Positions 53,515 to 64,000 of a stretch of DNA of 64,000 bases are shown piece by piece. Source of the DNA: Rana temporaria (taxonomy: Eukaryota > Chordata > Amphibia > Anura > Ranidae). The number at the start of each line of letters is the position of its first letter. Position 1 is the stretch's first letter. The DNA lies in assembly GCF_905171775.1 (NCBI RefSeq), contig NC_053497.1, positions 107,300,157-107,364,156 of the forward strand, given 5' to 3'. Position numbers and translations under genes: made by a program. The notes under the pieces were generated by a model. The model saw only the letters and a program-made list of their open reading frames with translations. It had not been told where the DNA came from and did no database searches.

Positions 53515-53590
53515 TTTTTTCTATTCTGTTCTATTATTTTTCTATATTCTATACAAAATTAGAATTTCGGAAAATGGTTATATACTTATA
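51191..53590. repeat. Degenerate GAATAGAAAA satellite with AT microsatellites
   Basis: Built from variants of GAATAGAAAAGATTAGAATAG and its complement, plus TTCGAATTTCGGAA(A/G)ATGG. Blocks alternate in orientation, making many fold-backs, e.g. 52063-52097 against 52105-52139. Pure AT runs lie at 51487-51573, 51608-51645, 51737-51768, 51788-51865, 52675-52729 and 53471-53508. Protein-like frames here are repeat artefacts. Confidence 0.95.
52652..52673. repeat. Head-to-head telomere-like motif
   Basis: TTAGGGTTAACCCTAACCCT: one TTAGGG unit facing two CCCTAA units. Similar scraps lie at 53129-53138 (TTAGGGTTAG) and 53594-53605. Too short to be a telomere. Confidence 0.8.
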
Positions 53591-53594
53591 TAAT

Positions 53595-54338
53595 AGGGTT
53601 AGGGTTGCCACGTCTTCAGGAGGCGTGGCAACGAAACGAACGTTGAGGCGGTACTTAGTCACGCACGCACCAACGCAACTTCCGGTCCCGCTGGGTCACG
53701 GTGTGAGCGAGGTGGAACGCACGCCAGCACACGCAGTATTCCGGGACATCCATCCACCTTTGACACGTGATTTAGCCTCAGTGCCAGGTTCCGGGCACTT
53801 TTTGAAGTAAGGAGCCATTTGGCTGTTTTTATGTAACACATCTTTTATTAAAACAATATTATACTATTGTGGTATCATCTTCATTCTTTACATATCCATA
53901 TGGGAGTCCTCTGGCAATAAGGGTGTGAGGAGCATCGATTCATCCATAAAGCAGGTATATCCTGCAACAGCGCATTTGACCTATTTTTCTGATCAAAAAG
54001 GGTCAACTCCACTTGGTAAGAGGCCATCTAATTATTGAACACTTTGGGTGTGTACACTACGGCTGGTGAAGGTTGACCTCTACATTTTCTATTTGGATAT
54101 ACCCATACAGGAGGAATATATAGAATCTTGATGGACTGTATTTTGCATGAAGCACTTTATTCACCTGATTTTTTCCTTTGCACAGTTTTTTTGCACAGTT
54201 GTATTTAATATTTATAGTTATATGCTCATCACCAATGAGTGTATGTTGCACTTATATTTAGGTACTATTGTGGACTGTCAATACTATTTTTAATTTATCT
54301 ATGATCACACAGTATGAGGATAGGGATTTTTTTAGATA
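53595..54338 (+). mobile_element. Penelope-like LTR and tail fragment
   Basis: GGAGGCGTGGCAACGAAACG (53620) resembles the stem II and GAAACG part of Penelope hammerheads with a damaged CTGATGA core (TTCAGGA). The later TTTTGCATGAAGCACTTTATTCACCTG block (54148) resembles the tail of the element at 6001-6182. No coding sequence. Boundaries uncertain. Confidence 0.55.
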
Positions 54339-56782
54339 TTAAAGCGGGGTTCCAACCACAATTAGCATTTTTTAAATGTACAGTGGGTGACCGCGATATT
54401 GTGTCAATCTCGCCCCCTTTCTCGGTGAGATTGATCACCTACGAGCCCTATCGTGGGAGCCAGCGCCGAGCTGGCTTGCCGCGATGGAGACAAAGCCGTC
54501 ATAGAAGCGACGGGAGATCCGACTTGGATTCCCGCCAATTCTAGCTGCGGCCTTTGGTATGCATCCTGAGAAGGAACTCAACGCCAAATTTTAAATAAAA
54601 AACAGGCATGGGTTGCCCCCTCAGGAGCATACAAGGCCCTTAGGTCTGGTATGGGTTGTAGGGAGACCCCCCCCTACGCCGAAAAGCCAACGTAAGGGTC
54701 CCCCCACAATCCATACCAGACCCGTATCCAAAGCACACTGCCCGGCCGGTCAGGAATGGGGGTGGGGACAGGCGAGCGCCCCCCCCTCCTGAGCCGTACC
54801 AGGCCGCATGCCCTCAACATGGGGGGTTGGGTGCTCTGGGGCAGGGCGGCACACTGCGGCCCCCCCACCCCAGAGCACCCTGTCCCCATGTTGATAAGGA
54901 CAGGGCCTCTTCCCGACAACCCTGGCCGTTGGTTGTCGGGGTCTGCGGGCAGAGGGCTTATCGGAATCTGGGAGCCCCCTTAATGTTGACTCGGCGCACT
55001 CCGGTTCTTCTCCCACTCTCCGGTGCCTTCTCCTTCAGGGCTGGCCGCCGCTATCTTCGTGCGTTAGCTCAATTACTAGCAGATGGCCAGCCCGCTCTTC
55101 TGTGACGTCTTTTTATCTTCTCTTCTTCTGCCTTCTTCCGATGTTGACACGACGCCTCTTCTCGCTGCAATGACGGATGCGCGGTTTGCATCCGATTTAT
55201 ATAGGCCTCTCTTATGATGTCACAGTCCCATCATGCTCCGGTACCTACACACGTGGTACCTACCGACGTGGGTAAGTACCAGAGCATGATGGGACTGTGA
55301 CATCATAAGAGAGGCCTATATAAATCGGATGCAAACCACGCACCCGTCATTGCAGCGAGAAGAGGCGTCGGGTCAACATCGGAAGAAGGCGGAAGAAGAG
55401 AAGAGAAGAGAAGAAGAAGACGTTACAGAAGAGCGGGCTGGCCACCTGCTAGTAATTGAGCTAACACACGAAGATAGTGGCGGCCAGCCCTGAAAGAGAA
55501 GGCACCGGAGAGCGGGAAAAGAACCCGGGGTGCGCCGAGTCAACAGCGGAGAACGGAGAAGATAGAAGAAGACCCCCGAGAGCGGAGAAGACCACCGGGG
55601 AGCGGAGAAGACCCCCCGGAGAGCGGAAGAGAACCAGACGGCGGTGAAGAAGGCGGCTCCCCCTGGTAAAAGAGCTAAAGAAGACAGGGGGGCCCCAGGA
55701 GCAGACTAATAAATTATTTTAAAAACCCTGTGTGGTGTGTTTATTTACTTTTACACTTTGCCTCCAGGTGAATGGGTAGGGGTACGATGTACCCCATATT
55801 CATTCACTTAGGGTGGGGGCCAGTATATGGGGGCCCCCTTATTTAAAGGGGGCTTCCAGATTCCGATAAGCCCTCCGCCCGCAGACCCCGACAACCAACG
55901 GCCAGGGTTGTTGGGAAGAGGCCCTGTCCTTATCAACATGGGGACAGGGTGCTCTGGGGTGGGGGGCCGCAGTGTGCCCCCCTGCCCCAGAGCACCCAAC
56001 CCCCCCATGTTGAGGGCATGCGGCCTGGTACGGCTCAGGAGGGGGGGGCGCTCGCTCGTCCCCATTCCTGACCGGCCGGGCAGCGTGCTTTGGATACGGG
56101 TCTCCCTACGACCCATACCAGACCTAAGGGCCTGGTATGCTCCTGGGGGAGCAACCCATGCCCGTTTTTTATTTAAAATTTGGCGTGGAGTTCCTTCTCA
56201 GGATGCATACCAAACGCCGCAGCTAGAATTGTCGGGAATCCAAGTCGGATCTCCCGTCGCTTCTATGACGTGCTCGCTGGAATGTGCTTTGTCTATTCCA
56301 GCGAGGTGTTGGCAACATGTCGCCGAGAATCAGCGCGATGCTGTCGTGCTGGAAACACATTCTCGGCAACAGGTACAGTATGTCCTTTCATCATGCGTTT
56401 TTATAATATAAATCCGGTCACTTACTATTTTACAATCCGCCGCCGCTCCGCATAGTTATTCAAAAAAGATAGTTTATAAAACTATGTCCACACCGTTGTC
56501 ATTTTGCTTGTGGGCATTGTGAAGCCCACAAGCACTTACTTCCTGGAAGTCTTGGATGGGGAGTGATAATTGGGTAGCGCACTGCATCCTGGGAAATGAT
56601 GACACACATTTCCCAGGAGCATTAGAGGAAGATGATGTCAGGATCCTAGGTGATTCCAAAGGCAGATTTCGTGGGACTGCATAGCAACAGGCATTTCCAG
56701 ATGAGTAAAAACATTTATTTATTTTTTAGGTCTAATAAGCACAATAATGAAAAAAAAATTTGGGATGGAAACTCCACTTTAA
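54339..56782. mobile_element. Kolobok-like element containing a large palindrome, 2.4 kb
   Basis: TTAAAGCGGGGTTCCAACC at 54339 mirrors GGATGGAAACTCCACTTTAA at 56782, with TTAA at both edges. Inside, about 54470-54960 pairs with 55845-56270, and about 55000-55255 pairs with 55262-55530. Between them, 55530-55840 holds short GAGCGGAGAAGACC repeats. No transposase is visible; long frames on both strands reflect GC-rich palindrome arms. Confidence 0.85.
55000..55530. repeat. Inner palindrome of the Kolobok-like element
   Basis: Arms of about 255 bp meet at 55256-55264 (GTACCTACC...GGGTAAGTACC). Landmarks: AGAGAGGCCTATATAAATCGG mirrored at 55195-55215, and CAATTACTAGCAGATGGCCAGC mirrored at 55436-55457. 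Few mismatches. Confidence 0.9.
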
Positions 56783-56897
56783 GGAGCTGTTTTTTTTTTT
56801 ATAATATCATTAGGTTTGTTTGTACTACTCACTATACTTATATTTAGTACTCCAATTAGCGCCCCCACCCTCACATATAACAATGAATGCAATGAAC

Positions 56898-57713
56898 TTA
56901 AAGGATCACTAAAGGAAAAAGTTTTTTTGCTAAAATGCCCTGTTGTATGCTATATTGTCACAATAGTTTAGTTATTTATTTATTTTAAATATTCAAAAGC
57001 AATTAAATTTCCTCATAACGCTTACCTGCTTCCACCCAGTTTTGTTTCTTCATTCTACTTCCTGCTTCTCGCCGCTCGTTCGTTAGAGCGACGACGCCGT
57101 CACGCTGGGAACTACATTTCCCAGTATCCTTTGCGCATCGCACATTTGCAGTTAAAAAAAATGGGACGCGCGCTCAGTAATAAAATTTTAATAATCCGCC
57201 CACTATACCGCCCAACGATAAATATTCAAGCTATTCAACCCACCCACCCACACAGGACTGTCAGGACGCTTTTACCTTAGTTTGTTTGATTGGTGAAATT
57301 TCTCCTTCCTTCTGATGCTGAGAGACAGACTAAGTGTTTTCCTATGGGCAATTTACAAGAAAGAAAAGGGGCGGGGTCCAGGCGGGGCAGTGGAGGGGAA
57401 GAAACAAAACTTATTCAAAGAGAGGAGGTACTATGGTCTTAGCCACACAATGCTCACACCCCCTTCAATCCTCTGCTGCACGGTCACACGCAGTGCTGTA
57501 GTTCAGAGAACGGGGACGAGCACGGCTTGGACCACAGTGAAGAAGCTTCCATGAGATATTTACTATGGAGCCAGACAACCAGGAAGTGAGGGTTTCAGCA
57601 AAGGATTACAGCTGCTTTAAAGCAAAAATGGACAATGAGGTCATGAAATCAAGACTGCTATAAGGTAAAGCAAGCTATTTAGCCCAATTTTTTTTTCTTT
57701 AGTGATCCTTTAA
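56898..57713. mobile_element. T2/Kolobok-type MITE, ~816 bp
   Basis: TTAAAGGATCACTAAAGGAA at 56898 mirrors CTTTAGTGATCCTTTAA ending at 57713. The TTAAAGGR(R) start with TTAA duplication is the signature reported for Xenopus T2 MITEs. The interior is unremarkable and has no transposase. Confidence 0.9.
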
Positions 57714-57777
57714 CTAAACGAATTTAGTTAAATAACGAATCAAAACAAAACACATTTTTTCATCCTGCACATGTCTA

Positions 57778-58015
57778 GTACAGGAGAGGACTGTGGGGGG
57801 TATGATGGGGGCAGTATGTACAGGAGAGGACTGTGCAGGGTATGATGGGGGCAGTATGTACAGGAGAGAAGTGTGGAGGGTATGATGGGGGCAGTACATA
57901 CAGGAGAGGAGTGTGGAGGGTATGATGGGGCAGAATGTACAGGAGAGGACTGTGGAGGGTATGATGGGGCAGTACGCACAGGAGAGGAGTGCAGAGGGTA
58001 TGATGAAGGCAGTGT
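57778..58015. repeat. Minisatellite, ~39-bp unit, about 6 copies
   Basis: Units read TACAGGAGAGGACTGTGGAGG then GTATGATGGGGGCAGTATG, with small changes (GAAGTGTGGAGG, AATGTACAGG). No spacers. Confidence 0.95.
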
Positions 58016-58492
58016 CTACGGGGTTACCAGGGAGCGATGTTGGGAAAAGAAGGAAAGGTAAGTGACCATGGAATGATGTCCCTCACCTGGGGGGTAGGAA
58101 GTAGCTCCGAGTGATGTCTGTATGAAGTGGTCTGGGGGTGATGTAAGCTGGGGGGAGTGGGGGGCTGAGAAGTGGTCAGATAGTGATGTCTATAATAAAA
58201 AAAAAAAACTCATGCACTACTATATACAACAATACTGCTCAATGAAAACAATCTGGTATAAGAAGTACATATCTATATATTGTAAGCCAGCTCCTAGCAC
58301 GCTGTATACCTGGATGATGTGAAGTTAATGGATGACCATTCATGTAACACTGTGTTATCCAAGTTCTGTACAATCAGAAGTTACACTTAAACCGCATACA
58401 CACAGGGTTACATGAATGGTCATAAATAACTTCACATTATCTGGACAGAGGATTGGGGGATGTTTGTACAGACAAGTGTTCAGACTTGGGAG
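58016..58492. other. No gene recognised; short inverted repeat
   Basis: GATGACCATTCATGTAACAC (58330) is mirrored by GTTACATGAATGGTCAT (58406-58424), perhaps the ends of a tiny element. A poly-A of 11 lies at 58197. Confidence 0.5.
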
Positions 58493-58990
58493 AAGGGTTG
58501 CCACTTTTTCTTCAAGCTAAACCCGAACGCTTTAGCGGTGCACAGCAAAAATATATATATATTTTTTTAGTATACACTATAGCTCTGGTCTCAAAACTAC
58601 TGCCATGTGCTTGCCTTTATCAGGCCCTTAAGTCATTAAACAAAAATTGGGCCCATATCCTCCCATGGGCACCAACTATTTCTCCCTCTAATACCAAAGA
58701 TCGGCATTGTTTACTCCCACTGGGCACAGTCTAGCCCCTCTAAATTCAGAAGGCCCCTTCTTTATAATGTTTGGAGACCCCAGATATATAGGATTATAAC
58801 AGACCTGGGACACCTTTGGGCACTCCAAAGAGAATAGTAATGTGGCATGCATAGTGCCCCCCTCACCCTCCTATGGTGCCCTGTTCTAAGCCACATTCCT
58901 GTCTGAATATTGTTTCAGGTGGACTGAAGCCCGAACACATGATTCAAAACCCGAACTGTCAGGGTGAATCCCGAACAGGTGGCAACCCTA
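58493..58990. mobile_element. hAT-like MITE, 498 bp, exact 8-bp duplication
   Basis: AAGGGTTGCCAC at 58493 mirrors GGTGGCAACCCTA ending at 58990. CTTGGGAG flanks both ends (58485-58492, 58991-58998), exact. A partial relative ends near 59374 (ACAGGTGGCAACCCTGG). No coding sequence. Confidence 0.92.
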
Positions 58991-58998
58991 CTTGGGAG

Positions 58999-59905
58999 TT
59001 ATCTGTCAACTGTAATTGGGCTGCAGACTCCCCCCTCCCACACACACTCACCATCTCCTCCGATTCTAGTGTCACCTTAACCCTTCACTGCATCAGTAAA
59101 ACAAATCCTCCTGACTTGTCACAAAAAAACTCAGCTCACCTCTCACTGCATGCAGTGTGCCATCCCCACAGTAGTTACAGTGAGCTCCACCTCCCAATTA
59201 TCTCACCACGTGGCACTGATGATTGGGGGCGGGGGGGAGTTAGAGTCAGAGATCAGAAAAAGGTGTTCTAATGTTCCCCCCGGCCCCAATGGTCTGTCCC
59301 TAGTCTGCGCTGAGTAACGTGCCCGGGTGTCAAGCAGTACAAAACCTGGGCATCCCGGACAGGTGGCAACCCTGGTTCCAATAGCTTCTCCAGCCCCTCT
59401 GTTCCAGGACACCTCCTCCATGACCATGTAAGGATGAGGCTCCCTCCCAGCTCTCCTGGGCTCCTCTGCTGGGTCTTGCACCCCCCCAGATGGGGATGGG
59501 GCCCCTGCTGCTATCTAGCACTCCATTCTCCACGTCTCCCGGCCGACAACTTCTCCCCAGTGAGCTGTTACCTCAGCTTATATGTGAGGCCTGCCCCTGC
59601 CAATACCAAGTGGTGATTGGCCAGGGCTTCCCACATGAGCTCCCTGTCACTCCAGTCCTGTGCCCTGCCCCCTTCCAGAACATTCTCCCTGGGAGCAGGG
59701 GAGGCGCCTCAGAACTAAAGCACAGGTGGTCACACCCACTGCTATACTAACCACTCCCTGCCCCCAGATCAGATTAAAACAAACAGGCCTAGCCTGAAGC
59801 ATAGGCCTGCCTAAATTTACCTGCGCTGGCAGCTTACCTCAACAAAAATCCTCACTCTAGAACCTACCTATGATAGAGGGTGCTACATTCATACACACCA
59901 TAAAG
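58999..59905. other. No gene recognised
   Basis: Apart from the hAT end near 59360-59375, the stretch is C/T-rich unique-looking sequence. Reading frames at 59203-59750 show no recognisable domain. Confidence 0.4.
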
Positions 59906-60166
59906 TTAATGACGTTTATTAGCCCAAATGAAGTATACATCTACTCTACAGCAGGTGGACGAAATGCAGAGGGACACAGATAAGGTATGAAAATAGTATA
60001 AGAGCTTAGGTAAGACTATAATTTTTACCGTGTTGATACAACCTATACAAGACCAGTAAGGAAAATGCCGGGACTGCATGAGAGTGGTCAACGGATGAAG
60101 TAAAGGATAATAATTAGCAGCGAAAAGGGAGCAGTAGTTAGGGTCAATCGGATTCCGAGATTGCAA
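59906..60166 (-). pseudogene. L1-like ORF2 scrap
   Basis: The minus frame includes TVKIIVLPKLLYYFHTLSVS and YFIWANKRH, the thumb region of an L1-type RT, as in the fragment at 31313-31850. About 85 codons. Confidence 0.75.
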
Positions 60167-60723
60167 ACAATCTACCTACATAAAATAATCTCTGGAATTT
60201 CATGGCAGTGCATTACAGAGAATACTAGTTAAAGTGACCCTGTGGATCTAGGAATATGAAAGCTGCCTTGGTCGAACTGATTCCAGAATAGTGTATTTTT
60301 TTTCAGATCATGTAACAAAATTCATTTTGTTACATTTTGTTCATTTTGAAAGATTTTAAGCAATCACATGGCTTGCGCCAATATCTGAATTGAGAACTGT
60401 AAAAATAGTCTACAATTCCTACAGTCCACTTGGAGGTTTTCGTTACTCTGATCTGGAACTGTAGTCAGATCTGAGACCAGTGGGGGAAAATTGGGAACTG
60501 TTTGCTATAATCAACTGAAATCAAAAATTTTGGAGAACAAAAGAGCTCAATGAACAATGAAACCGATGGCATCTATGGCAAAATATTGCCATGCAGCAAA
60601 GTTTCTCTCAGTGTGAAATCTTTTAAAATACAAATGCTCAGATAAGTGTTTTTTTTTTTACCACAAGCTCATAAATACCACAAGCTAGAATTACATATGA
60701 CAAGTGTTGAAGGTGCCTGAGAC
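60167..60723. other. No gene recognised
   Basis: Unremarkable AT-rich sequence. Confidence 0.4.
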
Positions 60724-61008
60724 TAGGGTGACCAGATGTCCCGGAATGAAACTGACACAGCCACCCCCCCCCGGGCCAATCTGATGCCCCCCCAAAAAAA
60801 CACCACATCACCGCTTTACTCACTGACAGTACTTGTCCTGGCCGGGAATGCCTGGAGGAGCACAGTCCCCGCCCCCTTCTTGTGATTGGAGAAATCATAA
60901 ATCCTGCCTTTTGTGTCCAATCACTGTGCTGTGATTTGTTACAGCACAAGCTGATTTTTGGGAAGGGAGGGTGTCCCTGAATGGTAGTTTGGAAATGTGG
61001 TCACCCTA
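60724..61008. mobile_element. hAT-like MITE, 285 bp
   Basis: TAGGGTGACCAGATGTCC at 60724 mirrors ATGTGGTCACCCTA ending at 61008. Duplications CCTGAGAC (60716-60723) and CCCGAGAC (61009-61016) differ at one base. Confidence 0.9.
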
Positions 61009-62030
61009 CCCGAGACTGAAGAATGGGCAATCACAAGATCTTTTGTTATCTATGAAAGATCTGCCCAGAAAATGATAATGCGACTGGAGCAAAACATTAG
61101 CAGAATTTGCTGTCATTTTGGTGCTATAAGAGAGCAGCAGTTTACATTAAAAAGCAGTTTGTCTTGTGAAATTTTTAACAGAAGAGGAGACGCAGTACAA
61201 TAAAGTGGCCTTTGGTCCTCTCCTAAATATAGACGATTTTGTGTCTCATGAAGACATGTGAAAACAGACATCTTCAACAGTTTAAATCTTAGTACTATTG
61301 ATGTTAATTCTGCCTCTGGTGCCTTCTGCATATCTATAAATCTCTGGCTTTGAAAAAACAGCCGCTTGGAGCAGCAAAAGCTTCTATCGCTTTCTTTTTT
61401 AACATTTACTTAATTTTTTTTCCTTACTTCTGATCTCTTGTTGGAGGCTCTTGTTTAGCTGAAGTGTGAAAGAAAATGGGGAAGCAGCAGGCGCCGTCTT
61501 GATATGACTTTTGCATCGATCTTGCCCAGGCGTATTGTTTCTGTTCAGATGCAGCGACAACAAATTATGGGAAAAGACAGTATTGTTGCTTGGAAAAGGT
61601 GCTCCAGGGAAAATAATGCACCAGAACTATAGAACAATGAATTTAATCATTTCATTACAAGTGCAAGAAGTAAATGTAAAGGAATTAACAATTGTATTGC
61701 GCACAATGCTTGGAACATCTTCGTCGGATATCATTAGTAATCTGGATTCCGTTTGAGACAAGGGCGCTGTGACCTTCTGCAGAGTTTCTAATGGTTGCCC
61801 TTTCCACAAAATACTGCCATGTATATGTTTACTGGCATCAAAGGGCTGTGAAGGGAAACTCCACTTGCAAGATCTTCTATACACCATCTCATTTTGGCTT
61901 CTCTTTAAATGTTTTGGATAGAGTTGTGGGAGGTTATTATCTAAGTCTGTGCCACCTCTAGATTTCCCTACACTGTCTTGCTGGCAGTAGTGACCAGAAC
62001 AGGTTAATTTGTTTTGAAGAGATTTAAGCC
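61009..62030. other. Unassigned; possible conserved non-coding DNA
   Basis: No long coding frame. 61020-61340 and 61500-61760 have a unique, non-repeat look with AACAATG, ATTTAATCATTT and CATTA-type motifs. I cannot separate host regulatory DNA from neutral sequence by eye. Confidence 0.35.
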
Positions 62031-62250
62031 AGGTACACATGGGCTGACTGTCGGGAGACATTTGCCGGTTAAAAAAAAAAAAAAACGACCGACATTCGAC
62101 CCATGTGTTTATCGGTTTGCCTGATAGAAGCCAGTCATTTGGCCGACTTCTATTGATCAAGCATGCTGGAAAACCAGCAGCCGAACGACTCCCTATCAGC
62201 ACTCTTAGCCAATGGTAAAGAGTGCTGTTTGGAGAGTTCATGCAGGGCTT
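62030..62250. mobile_element. MITE fragment, (C)CAGGTACACATG end
   Basis: AAGCCAGGTACACATGGGCTG at 62030 with internal mirrored CGACCGACATTCGACCCATGTG belongs to the same broad family as 18950-19188 and 63831-64000. No right end found. Confidence 0.6.
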
Positions 62251-62970
62251 CCTGTTTGTAGTGCTATTGATACAGCATTAGAGGATAACTCTACCCAATA
62301 CAGATACAGCAGGGGATTTGCAGGTGATATACTAGCTTATAAAAAAGGTACTTTTTCATATTGAGAACCTCCATTGTAATTCTGGGGGTCTACAATTGTA
62401 TCATCTATCCTAAAATGTCAGAGAGGCTTAAAATGAATAACTGCTTATTGCTTCTTCCTTTATGTTGTTACATTACTGTTATATGAATCATTGGGATTTT
62501 TTAAGTCCTTAGCTTGGGCCCCAATTTTCTATAATGTTGCTACAATACATTGCTTTCTCTCTGTATAGTCACTTACCTTTCATGCCGAACATTGTGACAT
62601 GGAGCTAAAGGTTTAAGAGATATATTAAGACTTTTCTTTCTTTTTTTTTTGGTGTGAGCCCTAGTGAGATTTCTGTATACTTTCTGTCTTGAAGACACAA
62701 CAGGGAGTGAAAGGAAATCTCTTCAAAGGGAAATCCTCTCAGACAGTTGTCACCAGAAGAAAAGTCCCCACTAGAGGAGTTCCCCTCTATTTCAATTCCA
62801 GAGATAACTGCAATTTCCCGCACTTTTAGTCCTGGTAGCAATGGTGACCAAGACAAAATAGGATGAACTCCAACAGTAGGGACACAGACAGCAATACCAA
62901 TCTAACTGAGGTTCTAACTCTTAAACTCTTATATGGTCCATCACAACAAAAAAAAATATTTAGATACACT
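62251..62970. other. No gene recognised
   Basis: AT-rich; a short minus frame at 62605-62856 has no known domain. Confidence 0.4.
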
Positions 62971-63830
62971 TTAACCACTTGCTGACCAGGCGCCATCATT
63001 ATACGGTGGCAGGTCGGCTCGTTCCTGCAAATTACTGTAGGTGTACATTGGCTCCTTTAAGAGCCATAGCAGGCACATGCTGCATGGCGGGGGACCTGAT
63101 GCATGTGGCCGCATGTCTTCTGGCCACCCACAATCGTGGGAAAGGGAGCCAGAATGGGGATCTATCAATGTAATCAGACAGATCCCCATTCTGACAGGGG
63201 AATAGAGAGAGATCTGCTGTTCCTAGTGATTTTTCTTCTCCTCCAGTCAGTCCCATTCCACCCAGTTAGAAAAACCTCCCAGGGAACACATTTAACCCCA
63301 TGATTGCCCCCTAGTGTTAACCCCTTCCCTGCTAATGACATTTACACAGTAATTTGTGCATTTTTATAGCACTGATCGCTGTATAAAGGTCAATGGTCCC
63401 AAAAAAGTGTCAAAATTGTCAAATCTCTCGCTAAAAATTAAAAAAAAAAAAAAAGAAAATGCCATAAATCTATCCCCTATTTTGTAGACGCTATAACATT
63501 TGTGCAAACCAATCAATATACACTTATTGTGATTTTTGTTTACCAAAAATATGTAGAAGAATACATATTGGCCTAAACTGGTGAAGAAATTCGTTTTTGG
63601 GATAGTTATTATAAAAAAAAAGTCAAAAATATTGTTTTTTTTCAAAATTTTGTTTAGAGCGCAAAAAAATAAAACAGCAGAAGTGATCAAATACCACAAA
63701 AAGAAAGCTCTATTTGTGGAAAAAAACAGATGCAAATTTTGTTTGGGTACAGCGTTGCATTGCCACGCAATTGTCAGTTAAAGCGACACGAAAAATGTCC
63801 TGGTCATTAATAGGGGAAATCTTCCAGTCT
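62971..63830. mobile_element. TTAACCACTT-family element, right end lost
   Basis: Starts TTAACCACTTGCTGACC. Hairpin GATCCCCATTCTG / CAGAATGGGGATC lies at 63151-63194. Shares CCCCTAGTGTTAACCCCTTCCC, CTATTTTGTAGACGCTATAAC and CAAATACCACAAAAAGAAAGC with the other copies. It reads straight through the site (63764-63780) at which the Penelope piece is inserted in the copy at 12178. Confidence 0.75.
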
Positions 63831-64000
63831 GTAAAGCCGCGTACACGCGTTTGTCCGCTGAAAACAGACCAATGGACAGTTTTCATTGGACAAACTGATC
63901 GTGTGTGCGCCCCATCATTTTTATTTCCATCGATGTAAAAAAAATAGAACATGTTTTAAATTTTTCCTATGGATAAAAATCCGATTGTCTGTATGGAACT
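63831..64000. mobile_element. MITE (GCCGCGTACACGCG family), cut by window end
   Basis: AAAGCCGCGTACACGCGTTTG and ACAGACCAATGGACAGTTTTCATTGG with internal mirrored segments resemble 18950-19188. It continues beyond the window. Confidence 0.6.

Noticed and set aside
54674..56411. Several GC-rich frames up to 194 codons
   Set aside because: They are mirror images in the two arms of one palindrome and match no domain.
57778..58015. Regular repeat array as possible coding repeat
   Set aside because: The reading frames come from a 39-bp minisatellite and contain no start context or neighbouring exons.
62605..62856. 83-codon frame as a small gene
   Set aside because: No domain, no codon bias signal I can judge, and poly-T at its end; left as unassigned.
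1..64000. Bacterial or viral origin of the window
   Set aside because: Vertebrate retroelements, MITEs, microsatellites and lack of dense coding exclude a bacterial or phage genome.

Overview
This 64 kb window is repeat-dominated nuclear DNA from a vertebrate, most likely an amphibian and probably a ranoid frog. I base that on the mix of element families seen together: a Penelope-like element, two unrelated tyrosine-recombinase retroelements (DIRS superfamily), L1-like LINEs, an endogenous retrovirus, a Ty3/gypsy element, several Tc1/mariner elements, and many non-autonomous elements with 8-bp (hAT-like), TTAA (Kolobok/piggyBac-like), TA and 3-bp target duplications. The frog assignment is inference. 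I found no convincing host protein-coding exon, tRNA or rRNA. Every long protein-like reading frame I can explain belongs to a mobile element or to a simple repeat.

Layout. 1-2280: mostly unassigned, with an inverted pair of a ~190 bp repeat. 2296-6182: Penelope-like element (RT plus GIY-YIG, minus strand) between 595-bp inverted arms, each carrying a hammerhead ribozyme, flanked by a 15-bp target duplication. 7015-12964: an old mariner split by a Tc1-like element and by a TTAA-flanked element that itself holds a hAT, small MITEs and a Penelope LTR piece. 12975-14525: hAT MITE, two Tc1 fragments, a fold-back element. 15051-17930: a 1.2 kb tandem duplication running into a 31-bp minisatellite. 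17936-21775: a DIRS-superfamily element (plus) whose gag contains a likely 86-bp intron. 21776-24215: satellite units split by a Tc1 element.

25104-30577: a DIRS1-like element (minus) with inverted terminal repeats, an internal complementary region and an uninterrupted tyrosine recombinase frame. 30578-31850: Penelope and L1 fragments fused together. 31866-40868: a decayed endogenous retrovirus (RNase H, integrase, env remnants) split by a hAT MITE and by an L1-like LINE; the LINE is in turn split by a fold-back element and carries a MITE near its 3' end. 40870-42900 and 49630-51190: TTAA-flanked repeats, each with a ~700 bp MITE inside. 42955-45906: Ty3/gypsy element (minus) with a tRNA-Pro-type primer site and a hAT MITE in gag. 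47035-47543: Kolobok-like MITE. 47811-48637: solo LTR with a 5-bp duplication.

51191-53590: a degenerate GAATAGAAAA satellite mixed with AT microsatellites and scraps of telomere repeat. 53595-56782: Penelope tail, then a 2.4 kb TTAA-flanked element that is mostly one large palindrome. 56898-57713: T2/Kolobok-type MITE. 57778-64000: minisatellite, hAT MITEs, an L1 scrap and further MITEs between unassigned stretches.

The retroelement coding regions are mostly broken by stops, frameshifts or deletions. The DIRS1-type recombinase and the RT/GIY-YIG block of the Penelope element are the best preserved. The nesting order gives a relative insertion history: retrovirus, then LINE, then fold-back element in one stack; mariner, then Tc1 and TTAA element, then hAT and Penelope LTR in the other.
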